A stretch of DNA of 6,515 bases from Allobrachymonas sp. (GTDB lineage Bacteria; Pseudomonadota; Gammaproteobacteria; Burkholderiales; Burkholderiaceae_C). The notes beneath the pieces are model-generated. The model searched no databases and was not told the origin of the DNA. It saw only the letters and a program-made list of their open reading frames with translations. The position numbers and the translations under genes were made by a program. The stretch is taken from positions 1 to 6,515 of the forward strand of contig JAGOGU010000082.1 in assembly GCA_017996515.1 (NCBI GenBank). The letters are read 5' to 3'. Below are positions 1 to 5,868 of this stretch, piece by piece (the first letter of the stretch is position 1; every line of letters begins with the position of its first letter).

Positions 1-179
1 CCGTACAATACCGCAGCGAAAGCGATTTGCTGGCTGCCAGCAGTGATCCGGAACTGACCTATACCACCGTCATTCTGCCTGCCAAGCTGGCGCTGTACCA
101 ACAGTATGTGCGCCAGCGCAGCTTGTGGCTGGATGTCCGCATCATTGGTATGACGCTCGGCATCTTGTTCAAACCCTGA
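1..179 (+). CDS. Sugar transferase (phosphoglycosyl transferase family), C-terminal end only
   Basis: The reading frame starting at base 3 stays open to a TGA at 177-179 and gives 58 residues; the rest of the gene lies before the window. The visible part has a D-P-E-L-x-Y segment, then VILPAKLALYQQYV, then RSLWLDVRII. This is the usual ending of bacterial sugar transferases (the PglC/WcaJ/WbpL-like group that puts a sugar phosphate on undecaprenyl phosphate at the inner membrane), where a helix with P-x-K-L-x-L-x-x-x-Y-V precedes an R-S-L/F-W-L-D-L-x-I motif. The catalytic Asp-Glu dyad and membrane segment are not visible, so the sugar cannot be named. The next gene, a nucleotide-sugar 4,6-dehydratase only 21 bases away on the same strand, is a frequent partner because it makes the precursor of the sugar to be transferred. 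The family call is fairly secure; the exact enzyme is not. Confidence 0.75.
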   Translation, partial: VQYRSESDLLAASSDPELTYTTVILPAKLALYQQYVRQRSLWLDVRIIGMTLGILFKP

Positions 180-200
180 TTCAACTTTTTTAGGCACCCC

Positions 201-2246
201 ATGCAATCGCGCATCTTCAACAAACGCACCTTGCCTCGCCAGATCATGGCGATGGGAATGGATGTGCTATGCGCCTGGGCTGCTTTATGGCTGGCGATTT
301 GCCTGCGGCTAGATTTGTGGGAGTTGCCAAACAGCAATCAGACCGGCACTTACCTGTTGGCACCGCTGTTGGCCATTCCCGTCATGGTCAAGTTTGGCCT
401 ATATCGTGCCATCTTTCGCTACACCGGTTTTGCCGCCATGGTTACGACCATGCAGGCCATTGCCGTGTACGGCCTGCTGTTTTTTGCTTATACGGTTTTT
501 ATTGGCAACCCCTCGCACGTGCCGCGCAGCGTGGGTATTTTGCAGCCCCTGCTGTTTCTGCTGCTGGTGGGGGGCAATCGCGCGTTTATTCGCGGCCTGT
601 TCATGTACAGCGGCAGCCACGGCGCGCCCAAGCAAGGGCGCTTGCTGATTTACGGCGCGGGCGAAACCGGCCTGCAAACAGCGGCCGCCATTCACAGCTC
701 GCGCCAGTACACCTTTATTGGTTATATCGATGACGACCCGGCCAAAATCGGCCGCAGTATCAATGGGGCGGAGGTGTGGTCGGTCAGCGCCTTGCCGCAA
801 GTGGTGCGCGACAGCGAAGTGACCGATGTGCTGTTGGCAATTCCCAGCCTGCCGCGCGAGCAGCGCAATGCCATCATCCGCAGCCTGCGGGACTTGCCGG
901 TGCATGTGCGTAGCGTGCCCAACATGGCAGAGCTGACCAGCGGTCGCGCACAAGTGCAGCAATTTCGCGAGCTGGATGTTGATGATTTGCTGGGGCGCAA
1001 TGTTGTACCGCCCGACGCAGAATTGATGGCGCGCAATATTCGCGGCCAGATCGTGATGGTCACCGGCGCAGGCGGCAGCATTGGCAGCGAACTGTGCCGG
1101 CAAATCGTTTCGGCCGGTCCGGCGTGTGTGCTGTTGGTAGAAAACAGCGAATTTTCGCTTTACAAAATCGAGCAGGAACTGCGCGCACTCGCTGCTGCCC
1201 AGCCGCAATCACCCGAGGTGGTGGCCCTGCTGGGGGATGTATGCGATCTGTCGCGTATGCGCGCGATTGTGAGCAGCTACCGGCCAGCCACCATCTACCA
1301 CGCGGCTGCTTACAAACACGTGCCGATGGTGGAGCACAACCCCGTGCAGGGGCTGAGTAACAATGTGTTTGGCACACTCAGCGTGGCGCGGGCAGCCATC
1401 GAGTGCGGGGTGCCGCATTTCGTGCTGATTTCAACCGACAAGGCCGTGCGCCCAACTAACATCATGGGTGCCAGCAAGCGCCTGGCCGAGCTGTGTTTGC
1501 AGGCGCTGGCTGCCAGCGCAAGCGTTGATTTTTCTGCATTGGATGCGATCATCATGGGCGGTGTGGTGCCTGAAGGGGCATCCCATGGCGCGGGCAGTGC
1601 GCAGGGGCTGCCACAGTCGGCCACATCGATGGATGGCGGTTTGCAGCGGCGCACCTGCTTGTCGATGGTGCGCTTTGGCAATGTGCTGGGCTCCTCGGGC
1701 TCGGTGGTACCGCTTTTTCGTCAGCAAATCGCGCAAGGCGGGCCGATCACGCTGACGCATGCAGAAGTTACCCGCTATTTCATGACTATTCCTGAAGCGG
1801 CGCAGTTGGTGCTGCAAGCCGGAGCCATGGCGCACGGGGGTGAAGTCTTTGTGCTGGATATGGGCGAGCCTGTCAAGATCATGGATTTGGCGCGCGACAT
1901 GATTGTGCTGTCGGGCATGACTGTGCGCGATGCCGAGCATCCGCAGGGCGATATCGCCTTGCATATCACCGGGCTGCGTCCGGGCGAAAAGCTGTACGAA
2001 GAACTGTTGATTGGTGACAATCCCCAGCCTACAGAACATCCCCGCATCATGAAGGCGCAGGAAAATTTCCTGCCTTGGCCGCAGCTGCAACAGCAGCTGA
2101 TCGCTTTGCAGGACTGCATGGCAGCCAACGATGTGGCGGGGCTGGTGCAGCTATTGCTGCGTTTGGTCAGCGGGTTTCGCTCCGGGCCGGTGGTGGACAA
2201 CATCACTCTGCAGCAGCAAGGCGCAGCGCACCAGGGCAGATATTAA
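201..2246 (+). CDS. Membrane-bound CapD/WbpM-family nucleotide-sugar 4,6-dehydratase (polysaccharide biosynthesis)
   Basis: This 681-residue protein belongs to the long WbpM/PglF/CapD class, whose characterised members convert UDP-GlcNAc to the 4-keto-6-deoxy sugar in the first step towards QuiNAc, FucNAc or bacillosamine. About four membrane helices lie in residues 13-128. A first Rossmann domain carries YGAGETG at 151-157. The catalytic SDR domain starts with VTGAGGSIG at 287-295 and has HAAAYKHVPMVE near 368-379, STDKAVRPTN at 411-420 and MGASK at 422-426. Met422 occupies the place of the usual SDR tyrosine, as in the large WbpM-type enzymes, with Asp413, Lys414 and Lys426 in place. RFGNVLGSSGSVVPLF (491-506) and TGLRPGEKLYEELL (590-603) are classic for the family. 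Residues about 439-485 are an insertion not expected in the family, making the protein slightly longer than the usual 620-660. The start at 201 is supported by an AGG at 192-194; Met16, Met18 and Met20 would remove the first helix. Sugar specificity is inferred from the family. Confidence 0.93.
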   Translation: MQSRIFNKRTLPRQIMAMGMDVLCAWAALWLAICLRLDLWELPNSNQTGTYLLAPLLAIPVMVKFGLYRAIFRYTGFAAMVTTMQAIAVYGLLFFAYTVFIGNPSHVPRSVGILQPLLFLLLVGGNRAFIRGLFMYSGSHGAPKQGRLLIYGAGETGLQTAAAIHSSRQYTFIGYIDDDPAKIGRSINGAEVWSVSALPQVVRDSEVTDVLLAIPSLPREQRNAIIRSLRDLPVHVRSVPNMAELTSGRAQVQQFRELDVDDLLGRNVVPPDAELMARNIRGQIVMVTGAGGSIGSELCRQIVSAGPACVLLVENSEFSLYKIEQELRALAAAQPQSPEVVALLGDVCDLSRMRAIVSSYRPATIYHAAAYKHVPMVEHNPVQGLSNNVFGTLSVARAAIECGVPHFVLISTDKAVRPTNIMGASKRLAELCLQALAASASVDFSALDAIIMGGVVPEGASHGAGSAQGLPQSATSMDGGLQRRTCLSMVRFGNVLGSSGSVVPLFRQQIAQGGPITLTHAEVTRYFMTIPEAAQLVLQAGAMAHGGEVFVLDMGEPVKIMDLARDMIVLSGMTVRDAEHPQGDIALHITGLRPGEKLYEELLIGDNPQPTEHPRIMKAQENFLPWPQLQQQLIALQDCMAANDVAGLVQLLLRLVSGFRSGPVVDNITLQQQGAAHQGRY

Positions 2247-2330
2247 TCCAGCCCCTGTGTGGAGTGCGTGTTGCGCGGCAAGGCAGATGTGCTGCGGTGG
2301 CCACAAAATCGCCAAAAATGCGGAATACCC

Positions 2331-2358
2331 CTTGCAAAAAGGCTCTTGTGCCCCACTT
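2331..2358 (+). promoter_or_regulatory. Predicted sigma-32 (RpoH) heat-shock promoter of htpX
   Basis: The -35 element CTTGCAA (2331-2337) is one base off the sigma-32 consensus CTTGAAA, and it is preceded by TACCC, in keeping with the C-rich upstream part of that consensus. After 13 bases comes CCCCACTT (2351-2358), one mismatch to CCCCATNT. Spacing and both elements therefore agree with heat-shock promoters. Transcription would start near 2365, leaving a leader of about 55 bases before the ATG at 2421. htpX is a known heat-shock gene in E. coli, which makes the match more believable. A sigma-70 reading in the same stretch is much poorer. Confidence 0.75.
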
Positions 2359-2410
2359 GGCACGGAAGATGCGGGTATTTCATACAATGCCTGCAGTTTT
2401 TTTGACTGAA

Positions 2411-2415
2411 AAGGA
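2411..2415 (+). promoter_or_regulatory. Ribosome binding site of htpX
   Basis: AAGGA ends five bases before the ATG at 2421. It is the best Shine-Dalgarno match in the spacer and fixes the htpX start. Confidence 0.7.
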
Positions 2416-2420
2416 ATTCC

Positions 2421-3296
2421 ATGAAACGCATTTTTCTTTTCCTGGCAACCAACCTGGCGGTGATGCTGGTATTGGGCGTTGTGATATCCGTCTTTGGGCT
2501 GAACCGCTTTCTCACGCCTTACGGTATCGATTATTCGGCGCTGTTGGTGTTTTCGCTGGTGGTGGGTTTTACCGGCTCCATCATCTCGCTGTTGATGAGC
2601 AAGCGCATGGCCAAATGGACCATGGGGTTGACCATGATCAGCCAGCCGCGCAATGCCGATGAAGCCTGGATTGTGCAAACCGTGCAGCGCCTGGCCGATC
2701 GTGCCAATATCGGCATGCCCGAAGTCGCGATTTATGAAGGCGAGCCCAATGCTTTTGCCACGGGCGCTTTCAAAAACTCGGCGTTGGTGGCCGTCTCTAC
2801 CGGCTTGCTTGCCAGCATGACGCGCGATGAGGTCGAAGCTGTGCTGGGTCACGAAGTGGCGCACATCGCCAATGGCGATATGGTGACACTGACCCTGATA
2901 CAAGGCGTGGTCAACACCTTTGTGATTTTCCTGAGCCGTGCCATCGGCTACGCCGTGGACAGCTTTCTCAGCCGTGGCGAAGAGCGCCGCGGTCCGGGCG
3001 TGGGCTACTACGTCACTTACATCGCGCTGGAAATCGGTTTGGGCATTCTGGCTTCGATGATCGTGGCCTGGTTCAGCCGCCAGCGCGAATTCCGCGCCGA
3101 TGCCGGTGCCGCCGCACTGATGGGGCAGCGCCAGCCCATGATCAATGCGCTGCGCCGTCTGGGCGGCGTGCCCGCTGGCGAACTGCCTAGCAATATGCAG
3201 GCCATGGGCATCACCGGTGCCATGGGCAAACTTTTTGCTTCGCACCCACCGATTGAAAAACGCATTGAACGCCTGCAACAACAGATTGGGCAGTAA
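2421..3296 (+). CDS. htpX: Protease HtpX, inner-membrane zinc metalloprotease (peptidase family M48B)
   Basis: HtpX degrades misfolded or damaged inner-membrane proteins, alongside FtsH, with its active site facing the cytoplasm. The 291 residues match the E. coli length of about 293. Two N-terminal membrane helices (about 4-26 and 38-59) are followed by the protease domain. The zinc site is HEVAH at 144-148, with His144 and His148 as ligands and Glu145 as catalytic base. Glu223 in the [10 protein letters not shown] stretch (222-231) is the third ligand. Other family marks are EPNAFATG (108-115), [18 protein letters not shown] (128-145) and the C-terminal [14 protein letters not shown] (272-285). 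Two further hydrophobic segments lie near 153-180 and 196-218. The gene is a single unit: it has its own predicted heat-shock promoter upstream, a good AAGGA ribosome site, and a strong terminator 35 bases after its TAA. No key residue is missing and the gene looks intact. Confidence 0.97.
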   Translation: MKRIFLFLATNLAVMLVLGVVISVFGLNRFLTPYGIDYSALLVFSLVVGFTGSIISLLMSKRMAKWTMGLTMISQPRNADEAWIVQTVQRLADRANIGMPEVAIYEGEPNAFATGAFKNSALVAVSTGLLASMTRDEVEAVLGHEVAHIANGDMVTLTLIQGVVNTFVIFLSRAIGYAVDSFLSRGEERRGPGVGYYVTYIALEIGLGILASMIVAWFSRQREFRADAGAAALMGQRQPMINALRRLGGVPAGELPSNMQAMGITGAMGKLFASHPPIEKRIERLQQQIGQ

Positions 3297-3331
3297 ACAG
3301 CCAAACCGCAGCAGGCGCTGCAAACCCAAGC

Positions 3332-3361
3332 AAAAGGAGCCTTCAAAGGCTCCTTTTTTTT
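3332..3361 (+). terminator. Strong intrinsic terminator of htpX, probably bidirectional
   Basis: The arm AAAAGGAGCC (3332-3341) pairs perfectly with GGCTCCTTTT (3348-3357) around a six-base loop TTCAAA, and a run of eight T covers 3354-3361. This is a textbook Rho-independent terminator for htpX. Read on the - strand, the same GGAGCC/GGCTCC stem is followed by TTTTGC, so it could also stop transcripts of the converging lipid-transport operon, with a shorter U-run and so probably less efficiently. Confidence 0.93.
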
Positions 3362-3376
3362 GAACGCCGTTCAAAA
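3358..3376. repeat. Perfect inverted repeat in the convergent spacer
   Basis: TTTTGAAC (3358-3365) and GTTCAAAA (3369-3376) are perfect 8-base arms around GCC. The repeat overlaps the T-run of the htpX terminator and ends eight bases before the stop codon of the lipoprotein gene on the other strand. In the - strand RNA it forms a hairpin just after the stop codon, which may protect the mRNA end or assist termination. An operator role is less likely because no gene starts nearby. Confidence 0.6.
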
Positions 3377-3383
3377 TCTCGCT

Positions 3384-4082
3384 TCAATGCGAGGTGCTTG
3401 CGCCGCGCAGCGACTGCACGGCCCAATCCACCATGTCTTTGGACAGTTGGTCAGACGCTTGCCCTAAAGCCTGCACCACATCAGGCACTTCCTTGCTGGC
3501 AGCGGGCTGGCGCAGCAAAAAACTGCGGCTGGCAACGGCCCGGTTGCTGGCGGTATCGACGATTTGCGCGTCGATGCGAACCACGGCAGTGGGGCTGCCG
3601 TTTTCGTACACGCTGTGGAAGGCGCGCAGCTGGCTGGTTAGCAGATAGTCCACTCGGGTGGCGGGGCTTTCATCCGTATCGACCCAGGGCAGACGGCCAT
3701 CTGCCAGAAAAGCATCCAACAGGCGGCTGCGCAGCAAATTGGCAGGCGAGTCGCTCCAAAGCACGCCTTGGTACACCTGCACGCGGTCTGCCTGCGGCAT
3801 GACGGCGATGCGCCTGCTGGACAGAAGCCCGTCGGCCACCGGGCGGGCAATGCGCAAAGCTGTGCCTGAAGCGGCAGGGTGTGCACGGGCGTGCTCGGTC
3901 GTTGCCGCGCGCTGCCATGCTGCACCGGGCAGCACATAGGTATCGACCGGCGTGGGGGCAGGCAGAATGGAGCAGGCTGCCAGCAGTGCTGCGGCGCCGA
4001 AGCCTGCCACCCAGCGAACGAGAGGCCACAGCCTGCGCGAGGGGGCAGAAGATGCTGTGGCAGAGACGGGGGCATGCATCAT
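3384..4082 (-). CDS. ABC-type transport auxiliary lipoprotein (PqiC-like, ABC_trans_aux family)
   Basis: This 232-residue protein begins with a basic stretch (R16, R17, R23), a hydrophobic core at about 24-36 and a lipobox LAAC at 34-37, so Cys37 should be lipidated. Ser at +2 favours sorting to the outer membrane. The mature part fits the ABC_trans_aux family (PqiC and relatives). It has DTYVLPG (47-53) near the start, then RRIAVMPQADRVQVY (90-104) and the VLWSDSP segment (107-113), which correspond to the family pattern of a 'pp.dr..v..y....W' strand set. A helical C-terminal end follows. Its start overlaps the stop of the MCE gene by four bases (ATGA), so translation is probably coupled. 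In known systems PqiC sits at the outer membrane and works with the MCE protein PqiB. An equivalent role at the outer-membrane end of this transporter is inferred from sequence and operon position. A second ATG follows directly; either could be used. Confidence 0.85.
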   Translation of the reverse strand: MMHAPVSATASSAPSRRLWPLVRWVAGFGAAALLAACSILPAPTPVDTYVLPGAAWQRAATTEHARAHPAASGTALRIARPVADGLLSSRRIAVMPQADRVQVYQGVLWSDSPANLLRSRLLDAFLADGRLPWVDTDESPATRVDYLLTSQLRAFHSVYENGSPTAVVRIDAQIVDTASNRAVASRSFLLRQPAASKEVPDVVQALGQASDQLSKDMVDWAVQSLRGASTSH

Positions 4083-5020
4083 GGTGCAAATTCTTTCATG
4101 GGTTCGCGGTTGATGAGGGAGTTGCCCGATCGGTTGTCGAACTGGCGCAATACATCTTGCAGCGTGTTGAGGGTGCTGCGCAGCTCGGTGAGTGCCGGGC
4201 CTGCTTCGCTCAAACCTCGTGCGCCGCCTTGAAGCGAGCCGCGATTTTCCTGAATGGTGGCCTCCAGCGTGTTCATGCTTTTTTCGAACGAAGTAAAGGC
4301 CTTGTCGGCACGCCCCAGGGTTTGCTTGAAATCAACCGAGATGGTTTGTTTGCCGCTGCGCATCATCTTGTCCATTTCGGCGAGCGCCGATTTGGTCTGC
4401 ACGGCGGCCTGGTTGAAGTTGGCGATGGCCTGGCCCAAGCCGTCGCGCTGGTTGGCCAGAGCCTGGGTGGTTTTTTCGATGTGGGCGAGTGTTTTACTCA
4501 GGCTTTGAATGTTTTCATTCGAAAACAGCGTGTTGGCGCTCACCAGCAGTTGGTTGAAGTTGTAGAGCACGTCTTCGCCACCAGCCAGCAGCTTGCTCAT
4601 GGGCGATGGCGTGGCGTGGATGATGGGAATGTTTTCGTCGTCGCCCGCCAGAGGCTGGGGTGCTGGGTCGTTGCCGCTGCTGAGGCGAATCAGCGATGTG
4701 CCGGTAATGCCCACGGGCATCAGCATGGCCTGGGTATCGGTGCGTACGGGGGCGTTGCGTTCCACGCGCACACGGGCAAAAACGTTGCGGGGGTTGTCGG
4801 GATCGAGGCGTAGATCGACCACATCGCCCACGCGAATGCCATTGAACTCCACCGTGCTGCCGCGCGACAGGCCGGACACCGCTTCTTCAAACGCGATGTC
4901 GTACAGATGAAAGTCGCGACTGTGCTCAGAGCGCCCCAGCCACAGTGCAAACAGCACGGCCAGTGCGGCCACGATGAGGGTAAACAGGCCAATCAGTACA
5001 TGGCGGGCGCGGGTTTCCAT
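4079..5020 (-). CDS. MCE-domain (MlaD-like) lipid-transport protein with long helical tail
   Basis: With the start at 5020 the protein has 313 residues. It has one N-terminal membrane anchor (about 8-28) and one MCE domain (about 38-115) with the family signatures AVSGLSRGSTVEFNGIRVGDV (starting at residue 47) and GITGTSLIRL (104-113). A tail of almost 200 residues follows, in which 141-292 looks helical and coiled-coil forming, rich in Ala, Gln, Leu, Ser and Thr. E. coli MlaD is only about 183 residues, so the tail is a clear difference and recalls the helical needle of PqiB or mycobacterial Mce proteins. MCE proteins form hexameric rings that bind lipids in the periplasm and pass them to or from an ABC transporter. 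The start was chosen because METRAR follows a GGAGA ribosome site and shares one base with the ATPase stop (TGATG). An upstream in-frame extension to 5116 would lie inside the ATPase gene. The substrate is unknown. Confidence 0.92.
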   Translation of the reverse strand: METRARHVLIGLFTLIVAALAVLFALWLGRSEHSRDFHLYDIAFEEAVSGLSRGSTVEFNGIRVGDVVDLRLDPDNPRNVFARVRVERNAPVRTDTQAMLMPVGITGTSLIRLSSGNDPAPQPLAGDDENIPIIHATPSPMSKLLAGGEDVLYNFNQLLVSANTLFSNENIQSLSKTLAHIEKTTQALANQRDGLGQAIANFNQAAVQTKSALAEMDKMMRSGKQTISVDFKQTLGRADKAFTSFEKSMNTLEATIQENRGSLQGGARGLSEAGPALTELRSTLNTLQDVLRQFDNRSGNSLINREPMKEFAP

Positions 5021-5022
5021 CA
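5018..5022 (-). other. TGATG stop-start overlap between ATPase and MCE genes
   Basis: On the - strand the ATPase TGA (5022-5020) and the MCE ATG (5020-5018) share one base. A GGAGA element about seven bases before the ATG lies within the end of the ATPase gene. This supports translational coupling and fixes the MCE start. Confidence 0.85.
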
Positions 5023-5856
5023 AGGTTTCTCCGTAAAAGACGATTCCGGCTTGGCAGCCACAGCCGCTACAGCAGCCGCACGACCCCGCGGGCCGTGGAA
5101 ATAGGCTTGCACCCAAGGGTCGTCGAACTGTTCGACCTGCGGCAGCGTGCCATGGATGACGACGCGCTTTTGCGCCAGCACGGCCACCCGGTCGGTGATG
5201 GTGTAAATGGTATCGAGATCGTGCGTGATCAAAAATACGGTAAACCCCAGCGCATCGCGCAGGGTCAGAATCAGTTGGTCAAACGCTGCTGCGCCAATGG
5301 GATCCAGACCGGCGGTGGGTTCATCCAGAAACAGCATATCGGGATCCAACGCCAGCGCCCGCGCCAACGCCGCGCGCTTGACCATGCCGCCCGACAGATC
5401 AGCGGGGTAATCGTTGCCCGCTTTGGCAGGCAGGCCAGCCAGCGCGATTTTGGTGGCGGCAATGCGCTCGGCCTGCTGGCGCGAAAGCCCTGCGTGTTCA
5501 ATCAGGGGTAGCGCCACATTTTCCGTTACGGTGAGCGAAGAAAACAGCGCCCCCCGCTGAAACAGCACGCCAAAGCGGCGCTCTTCGCGGCGGCGCTCGG
5601 CGTCAGACAGGGTCAGCAGGTCTTTGCCAAACACGCGCACGCTGCCAGCGGCCGCACGGTTAAGCCCCACGATGGTGCGCAGCAGCACCGATTTGCCGCT
5701 GCCCGAGCCGCCCACCACGCTTAAAATCTCGCCTTGGCGCACGTCCAGATCCAGCTGATCGTGCACTACGTGGTTGCCGAACTGGTTGCGCAGGCCGCGA
5801 ATTTCGACGATGTTGCGGGCAGAGTGGTCAGATGGGTTCGAGTGGGCGTCTGTCAT
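5020..5856 (-). CDS. ABC transporter ATP-binding protein (MlaF-like), lipid transport
   Basis: This 278-residue cytoplasmic ATPase would power the lipid transporter. All nucleotide-binding motifs are present: Walker A GGSGSGKS (49-56), Q-loop Gln100 in LFQRGALFSSLTV, the signature LSGGM (154-158), Walker B MLFLDE (174-179) with catalytic Glu179, D-loop AGLD (182-185) and switch His212 in ITHD. The LFQ-x-GALF-x-SLTV-x-ENV stretch, the LSGGM-x-KRAALARA signature and DEPTAGLDPI are typical of the MlaF/Ttg2A branch. The C-terminal end (about 257-278) is Ala-rich and looks disordered. The start at 5856 follows AAGGA, which overlaps the permease TAA, leaving only 12 bases between the genes. The stop shares a base with the MCE gene start. 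Assignment to the MCE-type transporter family is secure; identity with true MlaF is not, because mlaC and mlaB do not follow. Confidence 0.94.
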   Translation of the reverse strand: MTDAHSNPSDHSARNIVEIRGLRNQFGNHVVHDQLDLDVRQGEILSVVGGSGSGKSVLLRTIVGLNRAAAGSVRVFGKDLLTLSDAERRREERRFGVLFQRGALFSSLTVTENVALPLIEHAGLSRQQAERIAATKIALAGLPAKAGNDYPADLSGGMVKRAALARALALDPDMLFLDEPTAGLDPIGAAAFDQLILTLRDALGFTVFLITHDLDTIYTITDRVAVLAQKRVVIHGTLPQVEQFDDPWVQAYFHGPRGRAAAVAAVAAKPESSFTEKP

Positions 5857-5868
5857 GGCGGGCTTTCC

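Larger units (their letters stand above)
2247..2420. other. Spacer between the polysaccharide gene and htpX
   Basis: This 174-base spacer separates the dehydratase stop from the htpX start. I see no small gene with a ribosome binding site and no hairpin followed by a T-run, so the polysaccharide operon has no visible intrinsic terminator here. It may end by Rho or read through into htpX. The stretch from about 2303 to 2320 is A-rich on the + strand, just before the heat-shock promoter. The last 20 bases hold the htpX ribosome binding site. Confidence 0.6.

Noticed and set aside
399..1208. A 269-codon open frame on the - strand inside the dehydratase gene
   Set aside because: It is His/Gln/Ala-rich with no motif, and the + strand has a complete, well-conserved enzyme here.
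1503..1519. A perfect 7-base inverted repeat (GCGCTGG, CTG, CCAGCGC) at the edge of the dehydratase insertion
   Set aside because: It is short, lies in GC-rich coding sequence, and no matching repeat is seen at the other edge, so it does not show that a mobile element made the insertion.
2357..2388. A sigma-70 promoter for htpX (TTGGCA with CATACA or TACAAT)
   Set aside because: The good -10 TACAAT is 20 bases from TTGGCA, and with 18 bases the -10 has only three matches. The sigma-32 reading is far better, though a weak secondary promoter cannot be excluded.
2151..3374. A 407-codon open frame on the - strand covering all of htpX and the promoter spacer
   Set aside because: It is rich in His, Gln, Ala and Gly without recognisable domains, lies opposite an intact conserved gene and crosses its promoter and terminator. 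It is a coding shadow.
3881..4813. A 310-codon open frame on the + strand opposite the MCE and lipoprotein genes
   Set aside because: Composition is typical of antisense translation, no family motif or ribosome site is seen, and the opposite strand holds two well-recognised genes.
5021..5116. An N-terminal extension of the MCE protein by 32 residues
   Set aside because: It lies inside the ATPase gene, is Cys/Gly-rich and unlike the family. The start at 5020 has a ribosome site and places the membrane anchor at the usual distance.
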